A stretch of DNA of 64,000 nt. Origin: Flavobacterium indicum GPTSA100-9 = DSM 17447 (lineage in GTDB: Bacteria > Bacteroidota > Bacteroidia > Flavobacteriales > Flavobacteriaceae). The stretch covers positions 1,550,001 to 1,614,000 of the forward strand of contig NC_017025.1 in NCBI RefSeq assembly GCF_000455605.1. Reading direction: 5' to 3'. Positions 33,544-43,305 of this stretch are shown here, piece by piece (within the stretch, counting starts at the first letter, position 1; every line of letters begins with the position of its first letter). The notes below the pieces were generated by a model. The model was not told the DNA's origin. It made no database searches and was given only the letters and a program-made list of their open reading frames with translations. The position numbers were made by a program, and so were the translations under genes.

Positions 33544-35115
33544 TTAATGAACATTAGATAAATCTACTTTTCCTTTTCCTGTTTTTACAAATAATACAAT
33601 AGGAATACAGGCTAAAAACAAGATTCCTAAAAACATAAAAACATCCATATAAGACAAAACAGTAGCTTGCTTTGTCACTGATAATTCTAAAATTTTATAG
33701 GCTTTTTCCAAGGCTTCATTTGCTGGATATCCTTTGGACATAAACCCTAATTTCAATTGTTCAATGCGTTGTTGAACTGTTAAACTTGAACCGTTCAAAT
33801 TACTTATTAAATCTACTCTATGATTTTGTGACCAACGTGCTATATAGGTTGTGATAATTGCAATACCAAAAGAACCACCTAATTGTCTCATCATACCTGT
33901 AAATGCTGCGCCATCACCTATTTCTCTGCCTTTTAAACTAGACAAAGACAATGTAGTAATTGGAACAAACAATAAACCTAAACCAATTCCCCTTAATAAT
34001 AATGGATTAAACATATGTTCACTACCAGTATCTGGCGTCATTATGGAATACATCCAAAAAGTAAATCCAAAGAAAATAGCAAACCCTATGGCTACCATAT
34101 ACGTTTGTGGAATTCCTTTTTGTATTAATTTTCCAATAATTGGCATCATTATTCCTGTCATAATCGAACTCGGAATCAATAATAAGCCCGCATCAGTAGC
34201 TGTCCAACCTAATATTGCTTGTGTGTAAATAGGAATTACGAAGGTAGAACCATACAATCCGAACCCCAAAATAAAACACAAAATAACACCAATTTTTAAA
34301 TTACTATCGTTCAATACACGTAAATTTACTATGGGAAATTTATACACCAATTCACGCCAAATAAAAAGGATTAAACCTAAAAAAGAAACAATTGAAAGAA
34401 CTACAATAGTACTATTTTCAAACCAATCATCTTGTTGACCGTGTTCTAACACAAATTGTAACGAACCAATAAAAGCGGTTAAAAATAGGATTCCCCACCA
34501 ATCCACTTGATTTGCTTTTAATTTTTCACCGTATTTTGGACTTCTAACATAAGTCAATGTTAATAATGTTGCAATAATTCCAATTGGGATATTAATGTAA
34601 AAAATATACGGCCAAGAAAAATTATCTACTAAATACCCCCCTAATGGCGGACCTAATGTAGGCCCAACAATCACGCCCATTCCATAAATAGCCTGCGCCA
34701 TTCCTCTTTTTTCTGCCGGATACGATTCTGTGATAATGGTTTGTGCAGTTACCAAAAGAGCTCCTCCTCCCATTCCTTGAATGAATCGGAAAATCACTAA
34801 TTCCCAAATATTACTTGCGTTTCCACATAAAAAAGAAGCAACGGTAAAAATAACAATTGATACAGCAAAATAATTTCTTCTTCCAAATTGTTGAGACAAC
34901 CAACTGGTCATAGGGATAATAATAACGTTTGCAATGGCATAGGCTGTAATAACCCAAGCCACATCTGTTAAAGTAGCGCCTAAACTCCCTCGCATATCGT
35001 TAAGTGCCACATTCACAATAGTTGTATCCACTATTTCTAATAAAGCACATAAAATGGCTGTAATGGTGATAATTACCCTTCTATAACCATATTCAACTAA
35101 ATTTTCTGTTTCCAC
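33544..35115 (-). CDS. emrB: DHA2-family (EmrB/QacA type) multidrug efflux MFS transporter
   Basis: The 523-residue inner-membrane protein has 14 predicted transmembrane helices. It includes DTTIVNVALNDMRGSLGAT in helix 1 (with the DHA2 acidic residue), the motif-A-like loop SWLSQQFGRRNYF (about residues 71-83), and motif C GMGVIVGPTLGPPLGGYL (about 144-161) of drug/proton antiporters. With the adjacent EmrA-like and TolC-like proteins it forms a tripartite pump exporting drugs or hydrophobic compounds across both membranes. It is the last gene of a TetR-controlled operon; the upstream gene is 7 nt away. Confidence 0.94.
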   Translation of the reverse strand: METENLVEYGYRRVIITITAILCALLEIVDTTIVNVALNDMRGSLGATLTDVAWVITAYAIANVIIIPMTSWLSQQFGRRNYFAVSIVIFTVASFLCGNASNIWELVIFRFIQGMGGGALLVTAQTIITESYPAEKRGMAQAIYGMGVIVGPTLGPPLGGYLVDNFSWPYIFYINIPIGIIATLLTLTYVRSPKYGEKLKANQVDWWGILFLTAFIGSLQFVLEHGQQDDWFENSTIVVLSIVSFLGLILFIWRELVYKFPIVNLRVLNDSNLKIGVILCFILGFGLYGSTFVIPIYTQAILGWTATDAGLLLIPSSIMTGIMMPIIGKLIQKGIPQTYMVAIGFAIFFGFTFWMYSIMTPDTGSEHMFNPLLLRGIGLGLLFVPITTLSLSSLKGREIGDGAAFTGMMRQLGGSFGIAIITTYIARWSQNHRVDLISNLNGSSLTVQQRIEQLKLGFMSKGYPANEALEKAYKILELSVTKQATVLSYMDVFMFLGILFLACIPIVLFVKTGKGKVDLSNVH

Positions 35116-35122
35116 AATTTAA

Positions 35123-36202
35123 TTATTTAACGTGAACATCAACAAAAACATTCATTCCTGGACGCAATAATTTCACTTTTTCTTTATCGTTATTACCAGA
35201 TAATTTAATTTTAACAGGTAAACGTTGTATGGTTTTAACGAAATTTCCTGTGGCATTATCTGGAGGTAAAATCGAAAATTTAGAACCTGTTGCTGGTGAG
35301 AAAGAACTAATTTCTCCTTCAAATGTATCGTCTGGGTAAGCATCTACTTCTAAAGTAACTTTTTGACCTACACGCATTTTATTTAATTGCGTTTCTTTAA
35401 AATTAGCTACTACCCAAGTATCTTGATTATTAACCAAGTAAAATAGTGATTGTCCTGGTTGTACTAATTGCCCTGCTTGTATTTCGATATTAGAAACTTG
35501 ACCATCTATCGATGCCAAAACTACTGTATATCCTAAGTTTAATTTTGCAGCTTCAAAAGCAGCTTGCGCACGTTTAATATTTGCATTAGCTACATCTGTT
35601 TGTTTTGAGGCTACATTTGTTTTAGAAACCACTGCATTCTTTTGATTAGTACTGGCAATTTTTTGTTGCTTTAAAATTTCAACTTGTTTTAAAGCTTCTT
35701 GTTTTGCTGCCCATGCTTGTTCGTATTGTTGCTTTGTTATAGACTGATTTTTATAAAGATTTGAATAACGTTCAAAATCATTAGAAGCTCTTTCTAAACG
35801 AACTTTTGCCATTTCAATACTTTCAGTATTTGATTGAATGGTTGCATTTGAAATTGAAATAGTAGCAGCTGTGGCATCTACATCAGCTTTTGAAACTTCA
35901 AATGTACTTTTAGCAGCAATCAAAGCTGCTTCTGCTTCATTGACTTTTACTAAATAATCTTGACTCTCAATGGTAAAAAGGGTATCGCCTTTTTTAACCA
36001 ATTGATTATCTTTAACATACACTTTACTAATATACCCACCAACTCTTGGAATTATAGGTGTCATGTTTTGTTCTATTTGTGCATCGTCAGTTTCTTCATG
36101 GCTTTGGGCATGATTGTATTTATAAATTCCATATAGCAAACCTAATACTACGAATGAACCTAATACTAGTGTGAATTTTTTATTGGTTTTTTTAGTTTCC
36201 AT
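35123..36202 (-). CDS. emrA: HlyD/EmrA-type periplasmic membrane fusion protein
   Basis: The 359-residue protein has one N-terminal membrane helix (about residues 10-26) and a long periplasmic region. The barrel-sandwich (lipoyl-like) halves are VGGYISKVYVKDNQLVKKGDTLFTI (about 52-76) and VLASIDGQVSNIEIQAGQLVQPGQSLFYLV (about 215-245), flanking a long alpha-helical hairpin (about 80-210), typical of EmrA. It links the inner-membrane EmrB-like pump to the TolC-like outer-membrane channel. Gaps are 7 nt to the emrB-like gene and 9 nt to the tolC-like gene. Confidence 0.93.
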   Translation of the reverse strand: METKKTNKKFTLVLGSFVVLGLLYGIYKYNHAQSHEETDDAQIEQNMTPIIPRVGGYISKVYVKDNQLVKKGDTLFTIESQDYLVKVNEAEAALIAAKSTFEVSKADVDATAATISISNATIQSNTESIEMAKVRLERASNDFERYSNLYKNQSITKQQYEQAWAAKQEALKQVEILKQQKIASTNQKNAVVSKTNVASKQTDVANANIKRAQAAFEAAKLNLGYTVVLASIDGQVSNIEIQAGQLVQPGQSLFYLVNNQDTWVVANFKETQLNKMRVGQKVTLEVDAYPDDTFEGEISSFSPATGSKFSILPPDNATGNFVKTIQRLPVKIKLSGNNDKEKVKLLRPGMNVFVDVHVK

Positions 36203-36211
36203 ATATTTCGA

Positions 36212-37498
36212 TTAATTTTTGTTAGAAGGTAATAGTGTTCCTTGTGCTGCTTGTAAATCCATATATTTTAAAAGAATATTAGCTTTACCATACGCTTCAG
36301 AAATTTGCGCTTGCAATTGTTGTATTTCGGCATCTAATAAATCATTGGTGTCTGCCAAACCATTATCGTATTTATCTTTTATAATTCTGAAATTTTCAAT
36401 TGCTTGATTTACCGCTTCTTGATAAACTTTATATTGATTTTTTGCTAATGTAAAATTTGTTTCGGCAGACTTAATTTCGATTTTTACTTTATCGTTTAAA
36501 CTAGCTAAATGGTATTCTAACTCTTTAACCTTGCTTTTAGCTACTTTAACTTCTTTATTATTTTTGAATAAAGAAGAAACATCATAGGATACACCAACAC
36601 CAAAATTCATTGCATTTGAAACAGTTACCACATTTTGCAGATCAAACGCAATGTAACCCGTCATCAATGAAATTGCTGGAAAATAATTCCCTTTAACAAT
36701 TTTTACGTTATTTTTTGCTGCTTCAATTTGAGAGGTTAATGCTCTAACATCTTTTCTTTCATTAGAATTAGATAGGTTTTCAAGAAGATTCATTTCGCTA
36801 TCATTAATTTGAAATTTTGAATTTTCATCCATCTTTAACAATAACGCCAATTGATAACTTAAAATTTCTTCATTTGCAACTGCTTCTTCATAGGCAATTT
36901 GGTAATTAGAGACTTGTAATTCTGCTTTTAAGTAATCATTTTTTGCAATAATTCCGTTATCCATCATTGCTTTAAAATCTTTTACTCGTTGTAAGGCTCT
37001 TTTTTGATTTTCTTGAATTAATTTTTGACTTTGTTGTGCTTTGTATAAATTCACATACAGTTGAATGGCTTGATGAGTGACTTCTTCTTTGGTAAATTCA
37101 GCAGTATTTTTTTCAGCTTCGACCAAATTTTTTGAAAGTTCTATATTATTTCTTACTTTAAAACCAGCAAATAATGGGTAAGAAAGTGTGGCATTCCCTA
37201 AAAGTAATTGATTCACTTTCAAATCTCCACCTCCACCTTGAACAGGTAATTTTAATTCAACATTTGCCGTTGAAAGTCTTTGATATTGCCCTGAAATTTT
37301 AAAATCAGGCAATTGCTTGTTTTTAGCAACTTGCCATTCAAATTCTTTTGTTTTCACCTTAATATCAGCCAATTGAGCCGCAGTAGTTTGCGTAGAAGCA
37401 ATCGAAATTACTTCATTTATTGTTACTACTTTTTTATCTTGTGCCACTACTGCCCCAATGGAAAACAGAGCAATCGCAATATATTTGTATTTTTTCAT
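36212..37498 (-). CDS. tolC: TolC-family outer-membrane efflux protein
   Basis: The 428-residue protein begins with signal peptide MKKYKYIAIALFSIGAVVAQ and has the repeated outer-membrane efflux protein pattern: two copies of long helices separated by strand pairs (ATLSYPLFAGFKVRNNIELS near 105-124 and MNFGVGVSYDVSSLFKNNKEVKVAKSKV near 293-320). It provides the exit duct of the tripartite pump. It begins only 1 nt after the tetR stop, so it is co-transcribed with the regulator. Confidence 0.93.
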   Translation of the reverse strand: MKKYKYIAIALFSIGAVVAQDKKVVTINEVISIASTQTTAAQLADIKVKTKEFEWQVAKNKQLPDFKISGQYQRLSTANVELKLPVQGGGGDLKVNQLLLGNATLSYPLFAGFKVRNNIELSKNLVEAEKNTAEFTKEEVTHQAIQLYVNLYKAQQSQKLIQENQKRALQRVKDFKAMMDNGIIAKNDYLKAELQVSNYQIAYEEAVANEEILSYQLALLLKMDENSKFQINDSEMNLLENLSNSNERKDVRALTSQIEAAKNNVKIVKGNYFPAISLMTGYIAFDLQNVVTVSNAMNFGVGVSYDVSSLFKNNKEVKVAKSKVKELEYHLASLNDKVKIEIKSAETNFTLAKNQYKVYQEAVNQAIENFRIIKDKYDNGLADTNDLLDAEIQQLQAQISEAYGKANILLKYMDLQAAQGTLLPSNKN

Positions 37499-37499
37499 T

Positions 37500-38114
37500 T
37501 TATTTAATTAACATTCCTAACACAACATTTGTAATATCTTCTTTGAACGTATTTAGCATATAATTTTCAAAAGCTTTATCATCTTTCAAATTCAACATTT
37601 CTATATAAAATTTTTTGTTATTATAAATTTGAGAAAATGTGCCAATAACCAATGCTGGAATTAACAACGAGTTACAATTGGATTTAAATTCACCGTCTTT
37701 TTGTCCTTCTTCAATAATATTTTGAAGCAGTTTTAAGTTTTTCTTTTTAATTTCCGAAAAAGCTGAAAAATCACAAGCTCTTTTTTGATTCACCATTTCA
37801 AAATGTACAAGCTGATAAAAATCTTTATTTTGAAACAACATATTTACATAGAACGAAACAAATTTTTTAATTTTCTCAATAGGTGAAATTAGTTCTGTTT
37901 GCAGATTTTCTAAAATCATCCTAAAATCAGAAACTCGGTAAATGATAATAGCTTCAAGTAACTTTTCTTTTGAACCAAAATAATAAGACACCATGGCAAC
38001 ATTTATATCAGCTGCTTTTGCGATATCTCTAATTGACGTTCCATCAAAACCTTTTTCAGCAAAAAGTTTCAAGGAAACATTTAAAATATCAATTTGCTTT
38101 GAATTATAGTTCAT
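37500..38114 (-). CDS. TetR/AcrR-family transcriptional regulator of the efflux operon
   Basis: Residues about 5-50 are a TetR helix-turn-helix: ILNVSLKLFAEKGFDGTSIRDIAKAADINVAMVSYYFGSKEKLLEAII. The C-terminal ligand domain is variable, as expected, with a conserved Cys in KRACDFS. It is the first gene of the operon (then tolC-, emrA- and emrB-like genes), and two palindromes overlap its own promoter just upstream, which indicates autorepression released by a toxic ligand. 204 residues is a normal length. Confidence 0.93.
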   Translation of the reverse strand: MNYNSKQIDILNVSLKLFAEKGFDGTSIRDIAKAADINVAMVSYYFGSKEKLLEAIIIYRVSDFRMILENLQTELISPIEKIKKFVSFYVNMLFQNKDFYQLVHFEMVNQKRACDFSAFSEIKKKNLKLLQNIIEEGQKDGEFKSNCNSLLIPALVIGTFSQIYNNKKFYIEMLNLKDDKAFENYMLNTFKEDITNVVLGMLIK

Positions 38115-38136
38115 ATTAATTGTTTTAAAAACAACA

Positions 38137-38166
38137 CAAAATTAAACAAACGTTTAATTTAAACAA
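38137..38166 (-). promoter_or_regulatory. Promoter of the tetR-efflux operon
   Basis: On the minus strand, TTG (38166-38164), a 19-nt spacer and TAATTTTG (38144-38137) make a full Bacteroidota promoter, 22 nt before the regulator ATG. The spacer and -33 box are inside the two palindromes listed separately. Confidence 0.8.
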
Positions 38167-38174
38167 TTGTTTAA
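38141..38174. promoter_or_regulatory. Probable TetR operator: two adjacent palindromes over the promoter
   Basis: ATTAAACAAACGTTTAAT (38141-38158) and the perfect palindrome TTAAACAATTGTTTAA (38159-38174) abut each other. They share TTAAAC/GTTTAA half-sites and cover the -33 box, the whole spacer and half of the -10 box. This is the expected site of an autoregulating TetR protein; binding has not been shown. Confidence 0.75.
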
Positions 38175-38220
38175 TTTTGTTTTAACATATTTTTAACAAT
38201 TAAAGATCTTGTTAAAATAC

Positions 38221-38247
38221 AAGAAGCCTGATATTATCAGGCTTCTT
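38221..38247. terminator. Terminator-like hairpin downstream of trpA
   Basis: AAGAAGCCTGATA and TATCAGGCTTCTT form a 13-bp stem 17 nt beyond the trpA stop, between trpA and the divergently spaced operator region of the efflux operon. The stem ends in only a short U-run, so efficiency is uncertain. Confidence 0.65.
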
Positions 38248-38264
38248 CTCATACTAAATACTAC

Positions 38265-39026
38265 TTAACAAAAACAATTGACGAACGTATGAATTCGGAC
38301 GATTGAATTTTCTTTTAGAAATTTTATAAATTCACTGCCTATAATGGCGCCTTTTTGAAATTGAAGGGCTTGGTTGAAGGTTTGTTTATCTTTAATTCCA
38401 AACCCAATTATTTGAGGGTTTTTAAGTTGCATGGAATGAATACGTTTAAAATACTCCGTTTGTTGTTTTCCAAATTCTGAAGAACCACCAGTAATAGCTG
38501 CTGTACTTACCATATAAATAAAACTATCCGATAATTGATCTATTTGAAGAATCCTTTTGTCTGTTGTTTGAGGTGTAATTAAAAATATGTTTTTTAATCC
38601 GTATTTTTCAAAGAGTAACTTATAATGTTCTTCAAAGATTTCCACAGGTAAATCGGGGATAATTAAACCGTCAATTCCAATTTCATGGCATTTTTTACAA
38701 AATTGCTCTACACCAAATTGCATAATCGGATTAAAATACCCCATTATTAATAGCGGAATTTGAACTTCATCACGAATGTTTTTTAATTGTTCAAATAATA
38801 ACTTTGTGGTCATTCCATTTTCAATTGCCTTGGAAGAACTCTCTTGAATAACGGGTCCATCCGCTAAAGGATCGGAAAACGGAAGTCCAATTTCAATCAT
38901 ATCTACTCCAGATTGCTCTAATTCTTTAATAATTGACACTGTATCATTTAAACTAGGGTAACCTGCTGTAAAATAAATCGATCGTATTTTTTTATCTTCT
39001 TCTAATTTCAAATTTATTCTATTCAT
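38265..39026 (-). CDS. trpA: Tryptophan synthase alpha subunit
   Basis: TrpA cleaves indole-3-glycerol phosphate and passes indole through the tunnel to TrpB. The start is at ATG 39026 (MNRINLKLEEDKK), since the longer frame overlaps trpB for no reason. Motifs are YFTAGYPSLNDT (phosphate loop), MIEIGLPFSDPLADGPVIQESS and DGLIIPDLPVE with the catalytic Asp/Glu residues, and a GFGIKDKQTF segment. The C-terminus reads RIHTFVNCFC, slightly unusual but compatible with the FV-x-x-F pattern of relatives. Last gene of the trp operon. Confidence 0.96.
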   Translation of the reverse strand: MNRINLKLEEDKKIRSIYFTAGYPSLNDTVSIIKELEQSGVDMIEIGLPFSDPLADGPVIQESSSKAIENGMTTKLLFEQLKNIRDEVQIPLLIMGYFNPIMQFGVEQFCKKCHEIGIDGLIIPDLPVEIFEEHYKLLFEKYGLKNIFLITPQTTDKRILQIDQLSDSFIYMVSTAAITGGSSEFGKQQTEYFKRIHSMQLKNPQIIGFGIKDKQTFNQALQFQKGAIIGSEFIKFLKENSIVRIHTFVNCFC

Positions 39027-39036
39027 AAATGCTATT

Positions 39037-40218
39037 TTAAAAATCAAAGTAATTGATATAGGTATTCAAATCTTTATCTCCTCTTCCCGAAAGATTTACC
39101 ACCACAACGTCATTAGAATTAAATTGCATCTGATCTAATGCTGCAAACGCATGCGCGGTTTCTATAGCTGGTATAATACCTTCAAGTTTACTAATTGCTA
39201 ATCCTGCCTTCATCGCTTCACTGTCGGTAATTGCAATAAAAGTAGCTCTTCCAGTTTCTTTTAAATGGGCGTGTAACGGACCAACTCCAGGATAATCTAA
39301 ACCAGCAGATATTGAATAGGGTTCCGTAATTTGACCGTCTTCCGTTTGCATTAATAAAGTTTTACTTCCATGAATAATTCCAGGTTTCCCTAACACAGAC
39401 GTCGCAGCACTTTCACCAGAATCAACGCCATGTCCAGCCGCTTCAACTGCAATTAATTGTACCTGTTCATCCTCTAAAAACTCATAAAAAGCACCCGCTG
39501 CGTTACTTCCTCCTCCAACACATGCCACCACATAATTGGGTAACATTGTATTTTCTTTTGCTAAGAGTTGCTTTCGAATTTCTTTTGATATTACCGATTG
39601 AAACTGAGCTACCATATCCGGATAAGGATGCGGCCCAACAACAGATCCAATGATATAAAAAGTATCTTCAGGATTAGCAATCCAATCACGAATGGCTTCA
39701 TTAGTGGCATCTTTTAAAGTTTTTGAACCCGATGTAGCCGGACGAACCTCTGCTCCTAACATTTTCATTCTTGCAACATTTGGAGCTTGTCTGTTTATGT
39801 CAACTTCTCCCATATAAACAATACATTTCAATCCCATTAAAGCACAAACAGTAGCGGTTGCAACACCATGTTGGCCCGCTCCGGTTTCGGCAATAATTCG
39901 TTTTTTACCTAATTTCTTTGCCAGTAAAATTTGCCCAATTGTATTGTTAATTTTATGTGCGCCAGTATGACATAAATCTTCTCTTTTCAAATATATTTTG
40001 GCTCCATATTTTTCAGATAAACGTTGGGCAAAATATAAAGGCGTTGGTCTACCCACATAATCTCGCAACAAGGAATAAAACTCCTCTTGAAATTCATTAG
40101 TTGTAATGTAATCCAAATATTTAACTCTCAGTTCTTCCACATTAGGATAAAGCATTTCTGGAATAAAAGCACCTCCAAAATTGCCGTAAAATCCATTTTC
40201 ATTAACTTTATATTTCAT
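39037..40218 (-). CDS. trpB: Tryptophan synthase beta subunit
   Basis: TrpB condenses indole with serine on PLP to form tryptophan. The 393-residue length is standard. Key signatures are [30 protein letters not shown] (PLP Lys in HKINN, about residue 88), [26 protein letters not shown] (phosphate-binding loop) and LSGRGDKDL. It overlaps trpF by 11 nt and stands 10 nt before the trpA ATG, consistent with coupling of the whole operon. Confidence 0.98.
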   Translation of the reverse strand: MKYKVNENGFYGNFGGAFIPEMLYPNVEELRVKYLDYITTNEFQEEFYSLLRDYVGRPTPLYFAQRLSEKYGAKIYLKREDLCHTGAHKINNTIGQILLAKKLGKKRIIAETGAGQHGVATATVCALMGLKCIVYMGEVDINRQAPNVARMKMLGAEVRPATSGSKTLKDATNEAIRDWIANPEDTFYIIGSVVGPHPYPDMVAQFQSVISKEIRKQLLAKENTMLPNYVVACVGGGSNAAGAFYEFLEDEQVQLIAVEAAGHGVDSGESAATSVLGKPGIIHGSKTLLMQTEDGQITEPYSISAGLDYPGVGPLHAHLKETGRATFIAITDSEAMKAGLAISKLEGIIPAIETAHAFAALDQMQFNSNDVVVVNLSGRGDKDLNTYINYFDF

Positions 40219-40861
40219 ATAACTTTTGTTTAAATTGTTCTAATTTTGATTTATCTTTTATCCCATAGTATAATTCAAATTTACTATTGACATCAATAGC
40301 AAAACAGTATTTAGCCTCTGGTTGTTTTAAAAAATGTTTTACTGCATCAAGTTGATCTAAACCAATACCTCCACTTAAAAAGTAAGGCACGCTTGCTTCA
40401 TATTTTTTTAAAATTTTCCAATCGAATTGTGTCCCATTCCCACCAGGAAATTTGCCTTTGGTATCAAATAAAAAACCATCCAAAAATTGGAATTTATTTA
40501 CCTGTCCAAAAGTAAAATCATCATCAATTAAAAAAGATTTAACTATTTTAGTATTTAACTGATTATGATTTAGTTGATTAATTAAATCTAAACAATAACT
40601 TTCATCTTCATTTCCATGTAATTGAATATAATCTAAATGGTAATTTTTAACTTTTTTAAGGATTATATTTATGGATTCATTTACAAAAACACCTACTTTT
40701 TTTATTGCCCTATTTAACGACGGTAACTCATCCAACGTGAAATTTCTTTTTGAATTTTCATAAAAAATAAAACCTAAAAAATCAGGTTCTAAAGAAGCAA
40801 TTTCTTTGATATTTGCTTCTTCATTCATTCCACAAACTTTTATTTTTACTTTAGTCTTCAT
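40208..40861 (-). CDS. trpF: Phosphoribosylanthranilate isomerase
   Basis: TrpF carries out the Amadori rearrangement of PRA to CdRP. The (beta/alpha)8 protein begins [16 protein letters not shown], with the catalytic Cys in KVCGM near residue 10, has [12 protein letters not shown] and ends with the [14 protein letters not shown] and AIDVNSKFE pattern, including the catalytic Asp in DVNS. It overlaps trpB by 11 nt and trpC by 11 nt. Confidence 0.96.
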   Translation of the reverse strand: MKTKVKIKVCGMNEEANIKEIASLEPDFLGFIFYENSKRNFTLDELPSLNRAIKKVGVFVNESINIILKKVKNYHLDYIQLHGNEDESYCLDLINQLNHNQLNTKIVKSFLIDDDFTFGQVNKFQFLDGFLFDTKGKFPGGNGTQFDWKILKKYEASVPYFLSGGIGLDQLDAVKHFLKQPEAKYCFAIDVNSKFELYYGIKDKSKLEQFKQKLYEI

Positions 40862-41654
40862 TTGAAACCATTGTTTTTATTTCTTTCATAAACTCATATA
40901 AGGATGCTCCAGGATCATCGGTTTTCATAAAATTTTCTCCAATTAAAAAACCTTCAAAACCATATTGCATTAATTGAACTACAGCTTCCGCTTCATTAAT
41001 ACCACTTTCTGAAACTTTAACAAAATCATCTGGAATTAAACTACTTAACGATCGACTTGTATCTAAACTTACTTCAAATGTTTTTAAGTTTCTATTATTA
41101 ACACCAATTAAGTCGAGTGAAGGCATTATTGATTTTTCCAATTCTTCTCTACTGTGAACTTCCAACAAAACTTCTAAACCTAAAGAATGTGCCAATTCTG
41201 AAAATTGTTTAATTTCTTCTCGTGTTAGAATTGCCGCAATAAGCAAAACCGCATCAGCTCCATGTGCTTTAGCTTCAATAATTTGATATTCACTTATAAT
41301 AAATTCTTTTCTTAATAATGGGATTGTTGTAGCACTTTTAGCAAGATGCAAATCCTCTAATGAACCACCAAAGTACTTCATATCTGTTAAAACCGACAAT
41401 CCAGCTGCACCTGCATTTTGATAGCCTTGCGTTATAAAATCAACGCTTAATGATTGATTTATGATTGATTTTGAAGGTGACTTCCTTTTATGTTCGGCTA
41501 TAATTCCTAATCCCATTCCTTTTATAATTTTACTTAATGAAAGGGTTCTTACATTAAACAATGAAGTTTGTTCTAGTTGTTTAATGGAGAAAAGTTGCTT
41601 TTTTAATTCTACTTCTCTTATTTTATCTATCACAATTTTATCCAATATATTCAT
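40851..41654 (-). CDS. trpC: Indole-3-glycerol phosphate synthase
   Basis: TrpC closes the indole ring from CdRP. The 267-residue (beta/alpha)8 protein has IIAEHKRKSPSKSII (catalytic Lys), SVLTDMKYFGGSLEDL, PLLRKEFIISEYQI, GADAVLLIAAIL, DLIGVNNRNLKTFEV and VSESGINEA. All are diagnostic. It overlaps trpD by 17 nt and trpF by 11 nt. Confidence 0.97.
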   Translation of the reverse strand: MNILDKIVIDKIREVELKKQLFSIKQLEQTSLFNVRTLSLSKIIKGMGLGIIAEHKRKSPSKSIINQSLSVDFITQGYQNAGAAGLSVLTDMKYFGGSLEDLHLAKSATTIPLLRKEFIISEYQIIEAKAHGADAVLLIAAILTREEIKQFSELAHSLGLEVLLEVHSREELEKSIMPSLDLIGVNNRNLKTFEVSLDTSRSLSSLIPDDFVKVSESGINEAEAVVQLMQYGFEGFLIGENFMKTDDPGASLYEFMKEIKTMVSNED

Positions 41655-42642
41655 GACTTAACTGTATTAATTGGGTTAAACTTTTTAGTGCTTTTTTACT
41701 TTCTAAACTTTCTTTAGCTCTTTCATATCCTTCTAATAATGTACAATTTTCCACTAAAGCAATGGCTTGTGCGGCATTTGCACAAACTACTTGATTTTGT
41801 TGAACGGTTCCTTCTCCATTAATTATTTTGTAAAATAATGCTGCCGAATCATCAATTGTGACCCCGCCTTTAATAGATTCTAAATCAATTTTCTTTAATC
41901 CAAAGTTGGTCGCATTTACAGTAGCTTCAATTTCTGGAGTAATTATTTTAACGTCATCTGTTAATGATATTTCATCAAAACCAGTCAATCCATGTAAAAT
42001 GGCATAATTCGTTGAGGTGTTTTGATACAAATACGCATACATACGAGCTAATTCCAAACTAAATACGCCAACCATTTGATGTTTAGGAAATGATGGATTT
42101 ACCATAGGACCCAACATGTTAAAAAAGGTTTTAACCCCTAATTCTTTTCGTATTGGAGCAACAAATTTCATAGCAGGATGAAATAACGGAGCATGCAATA
42201 TGGCAACATTTGTCTTTTCAATAGAACGTTTTAAGAATTCTAGATTGGTTGTGAATTTCACCCCCATTTTTTCCATCACATTACTGGAACCAGAAATAGA
42301 AGAAACACCATAATTGCCATGTTTGGCTACTTTAATTCCGGCTCCAGCCACAATAAATGATGCCAATGTTGAAATATTAAATGTATCTTTATTATCGCCT
42401 CCTGTTCCACATAAATCTATGGTTTCGTATTCAGAAAAATCGACAGGAATACAGAGCTGCAATAACGCTTCTCTAAATCCTATTAATTCATCAATAGTTA
42501 TACTTCGCATCAAATAAACGGTCAAAAAAGCCGTAACTTGACTCACGTTATATTTTCCTTCTGAAATTCCAATCAACGTTGCTTTAGCTTCTTCTTTTGA
42601 AAGAATCTCATGATTAATTAATTTATTTAAAATTGTTTTCAT
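41638..42642 (-). CDS. trpD: Anthranilate phosphoribosyltransferase
   Basis: TrpD transfers phosphoribosyl from PRPP to anthranilate. Its 334 residues include DLCGTGGDNKDTFNIST (PRPP/glycine-rich loop, about residues 77-93), KHGNYGVSSISGSSNVMEKMG (about 105-125), and HAPLFHPAMKFVAPIRKELGVKTFFNMLGPMVNPS (about 155-189). It starts 88 nt after trpG, a gap in which I see no gene or strong promoter, and overlaps trpC by 17 nt. Confidence 0.97.
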   Translation of the reverse strand: MKTILNKLINHEILSKEEAKATLIGISEGKYNVSQVTAFLTVYLMRSITIDELIGFREALLQLCIPVDFSEYETIDLCGTGGDNKDTFNISTLASFIVAGAGIKVAKHGNYGVSSISGSSNVMEKMGVKFTTNLEFLKRSIEKTNVAILHAPLFHPAMKFVAPIRKELGVKTFFNMLGPMVNPSFPKHQMVGVFSLELARMYAYLYQNTSTNYAILHGLTGFDEISLTDDVKIITPEIEATVNATNFGLKKIDLESIKGGVTIDDSAALFYKIINGEGTVQQNQVVCANAAQAIALVENCTLLEGYERAKESLESKKALKSLTQLIQLSHEYIG

Positions 42643-42730
42643 TTTGTTAAAATTTGATATGAGTTGGGCTGTACTTCTTCAGAAAAGCACTGAAAAAGCA
42701 ATAAAATAGTTATGTTAAATACTTGATTAC

Positions 42731-43294
42731 TTAATTGTTAAGCCAATTTTCTAGAATTTTCTTTCCGAGCGGTGTTAATACACTTTCTGGATGGTATTGA
42801 ACCCCTCGAACATTCAATGTTTTATGCTTTAAAGACATGATTTGATTATTTGAATCTACAGAAGTAATAATTAAATCAGAAGGTAAATTTTCGTTAGAAA
42901 CCACCCAAGAATGGTACCTGCCTACTTCAATTTGATTGGGTAAATCATTAAATAAAATATCCTCTTCAATTGTAGTTACAATGGAAGCAACTCCATGAAA
43001 AACTTCACTTAAATTAACTAATGTCCCGCCAAAAACCTCTCCAATGGCTTGCAATCCTAAACATACACCAAAAATATCTTTCGTTGGAGCATATTTTTTT
43101 ATCACCTCTATTAATAAACCCGCTTCATCTGGAACACCGGGTCCAGGCGATAAAAGTATTTTTTCGAATCTTTGTAATTCCTCTAATTCAAATTCGTCGT
43201 TTCTATAAACCGTAACTTCGGCACCTAAATCTTCCAGATAATGAACTAAATTATAGGTAAAACTATCATAATTATCAATTACTACTACTTTCAT
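42731..43294 (-). CDS. trpG: Anthranilate synthase component II (glutamine amidotransferase)
   Basis: TrpG supplies ammonia from glutamine to TrpE. The 187-residue class I amidotransferase has IDNYDSFTYNLVHYL, LLSPGPGVPDEAG, the nucleophile motif GVCLGLQAIGE (Cys near 78) and the catalytic His/Glu in RGVQYHPESVLTP (about 163-175). It is not fused to trpD, unlike in enteric bacteria. It lies 11 nt after trpE. Confidence 0.97.
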   Translation of the reverse strand: MKVVVIDNYDSFTYNLVHYLEDLGAEVTVYRNDEFELEELQRFEKILLSPGPGVPDEAGLLIEVIKKYAPTKDIFGVCLGLQAIGEVFGGTLVNLSEVFHGVASIVTTIEEDILFNDLPNQIEVGRYHSWVVSNENLPSDLIITSVDSNNQIMSLKHKTLNVRGVQYHPESVLTPLGKKILENWLNN

Positions 43295-43305
43295 AAACTT
43301 AAGAT

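Noticed and set aside
33851..34228. 125-codon plus-strand open frame within the MFS efflux gene
   Set aside because: Hydrophobic Pro/Ile-rich composition mirrors the opposite strand of membrane helices; the minus-strand pump gene is certain.
38265..38330. Possible frameshift at the trpA C-terminus because of the odd RIHTFVNCFC ending
   Set aside because: The frame stays open to a normal length, the hydrophobic FV-x-x-F pattern resembles other TrpA ends, and the terminator follows at the right distance.
42643..42730. Internal promoter or small gene between trpG and trpD
   Set aside because: No TAnnTTTG/TTG pair with suitable spacing and no plausible reading frame; it is read as an ordinary intercistronic gap.
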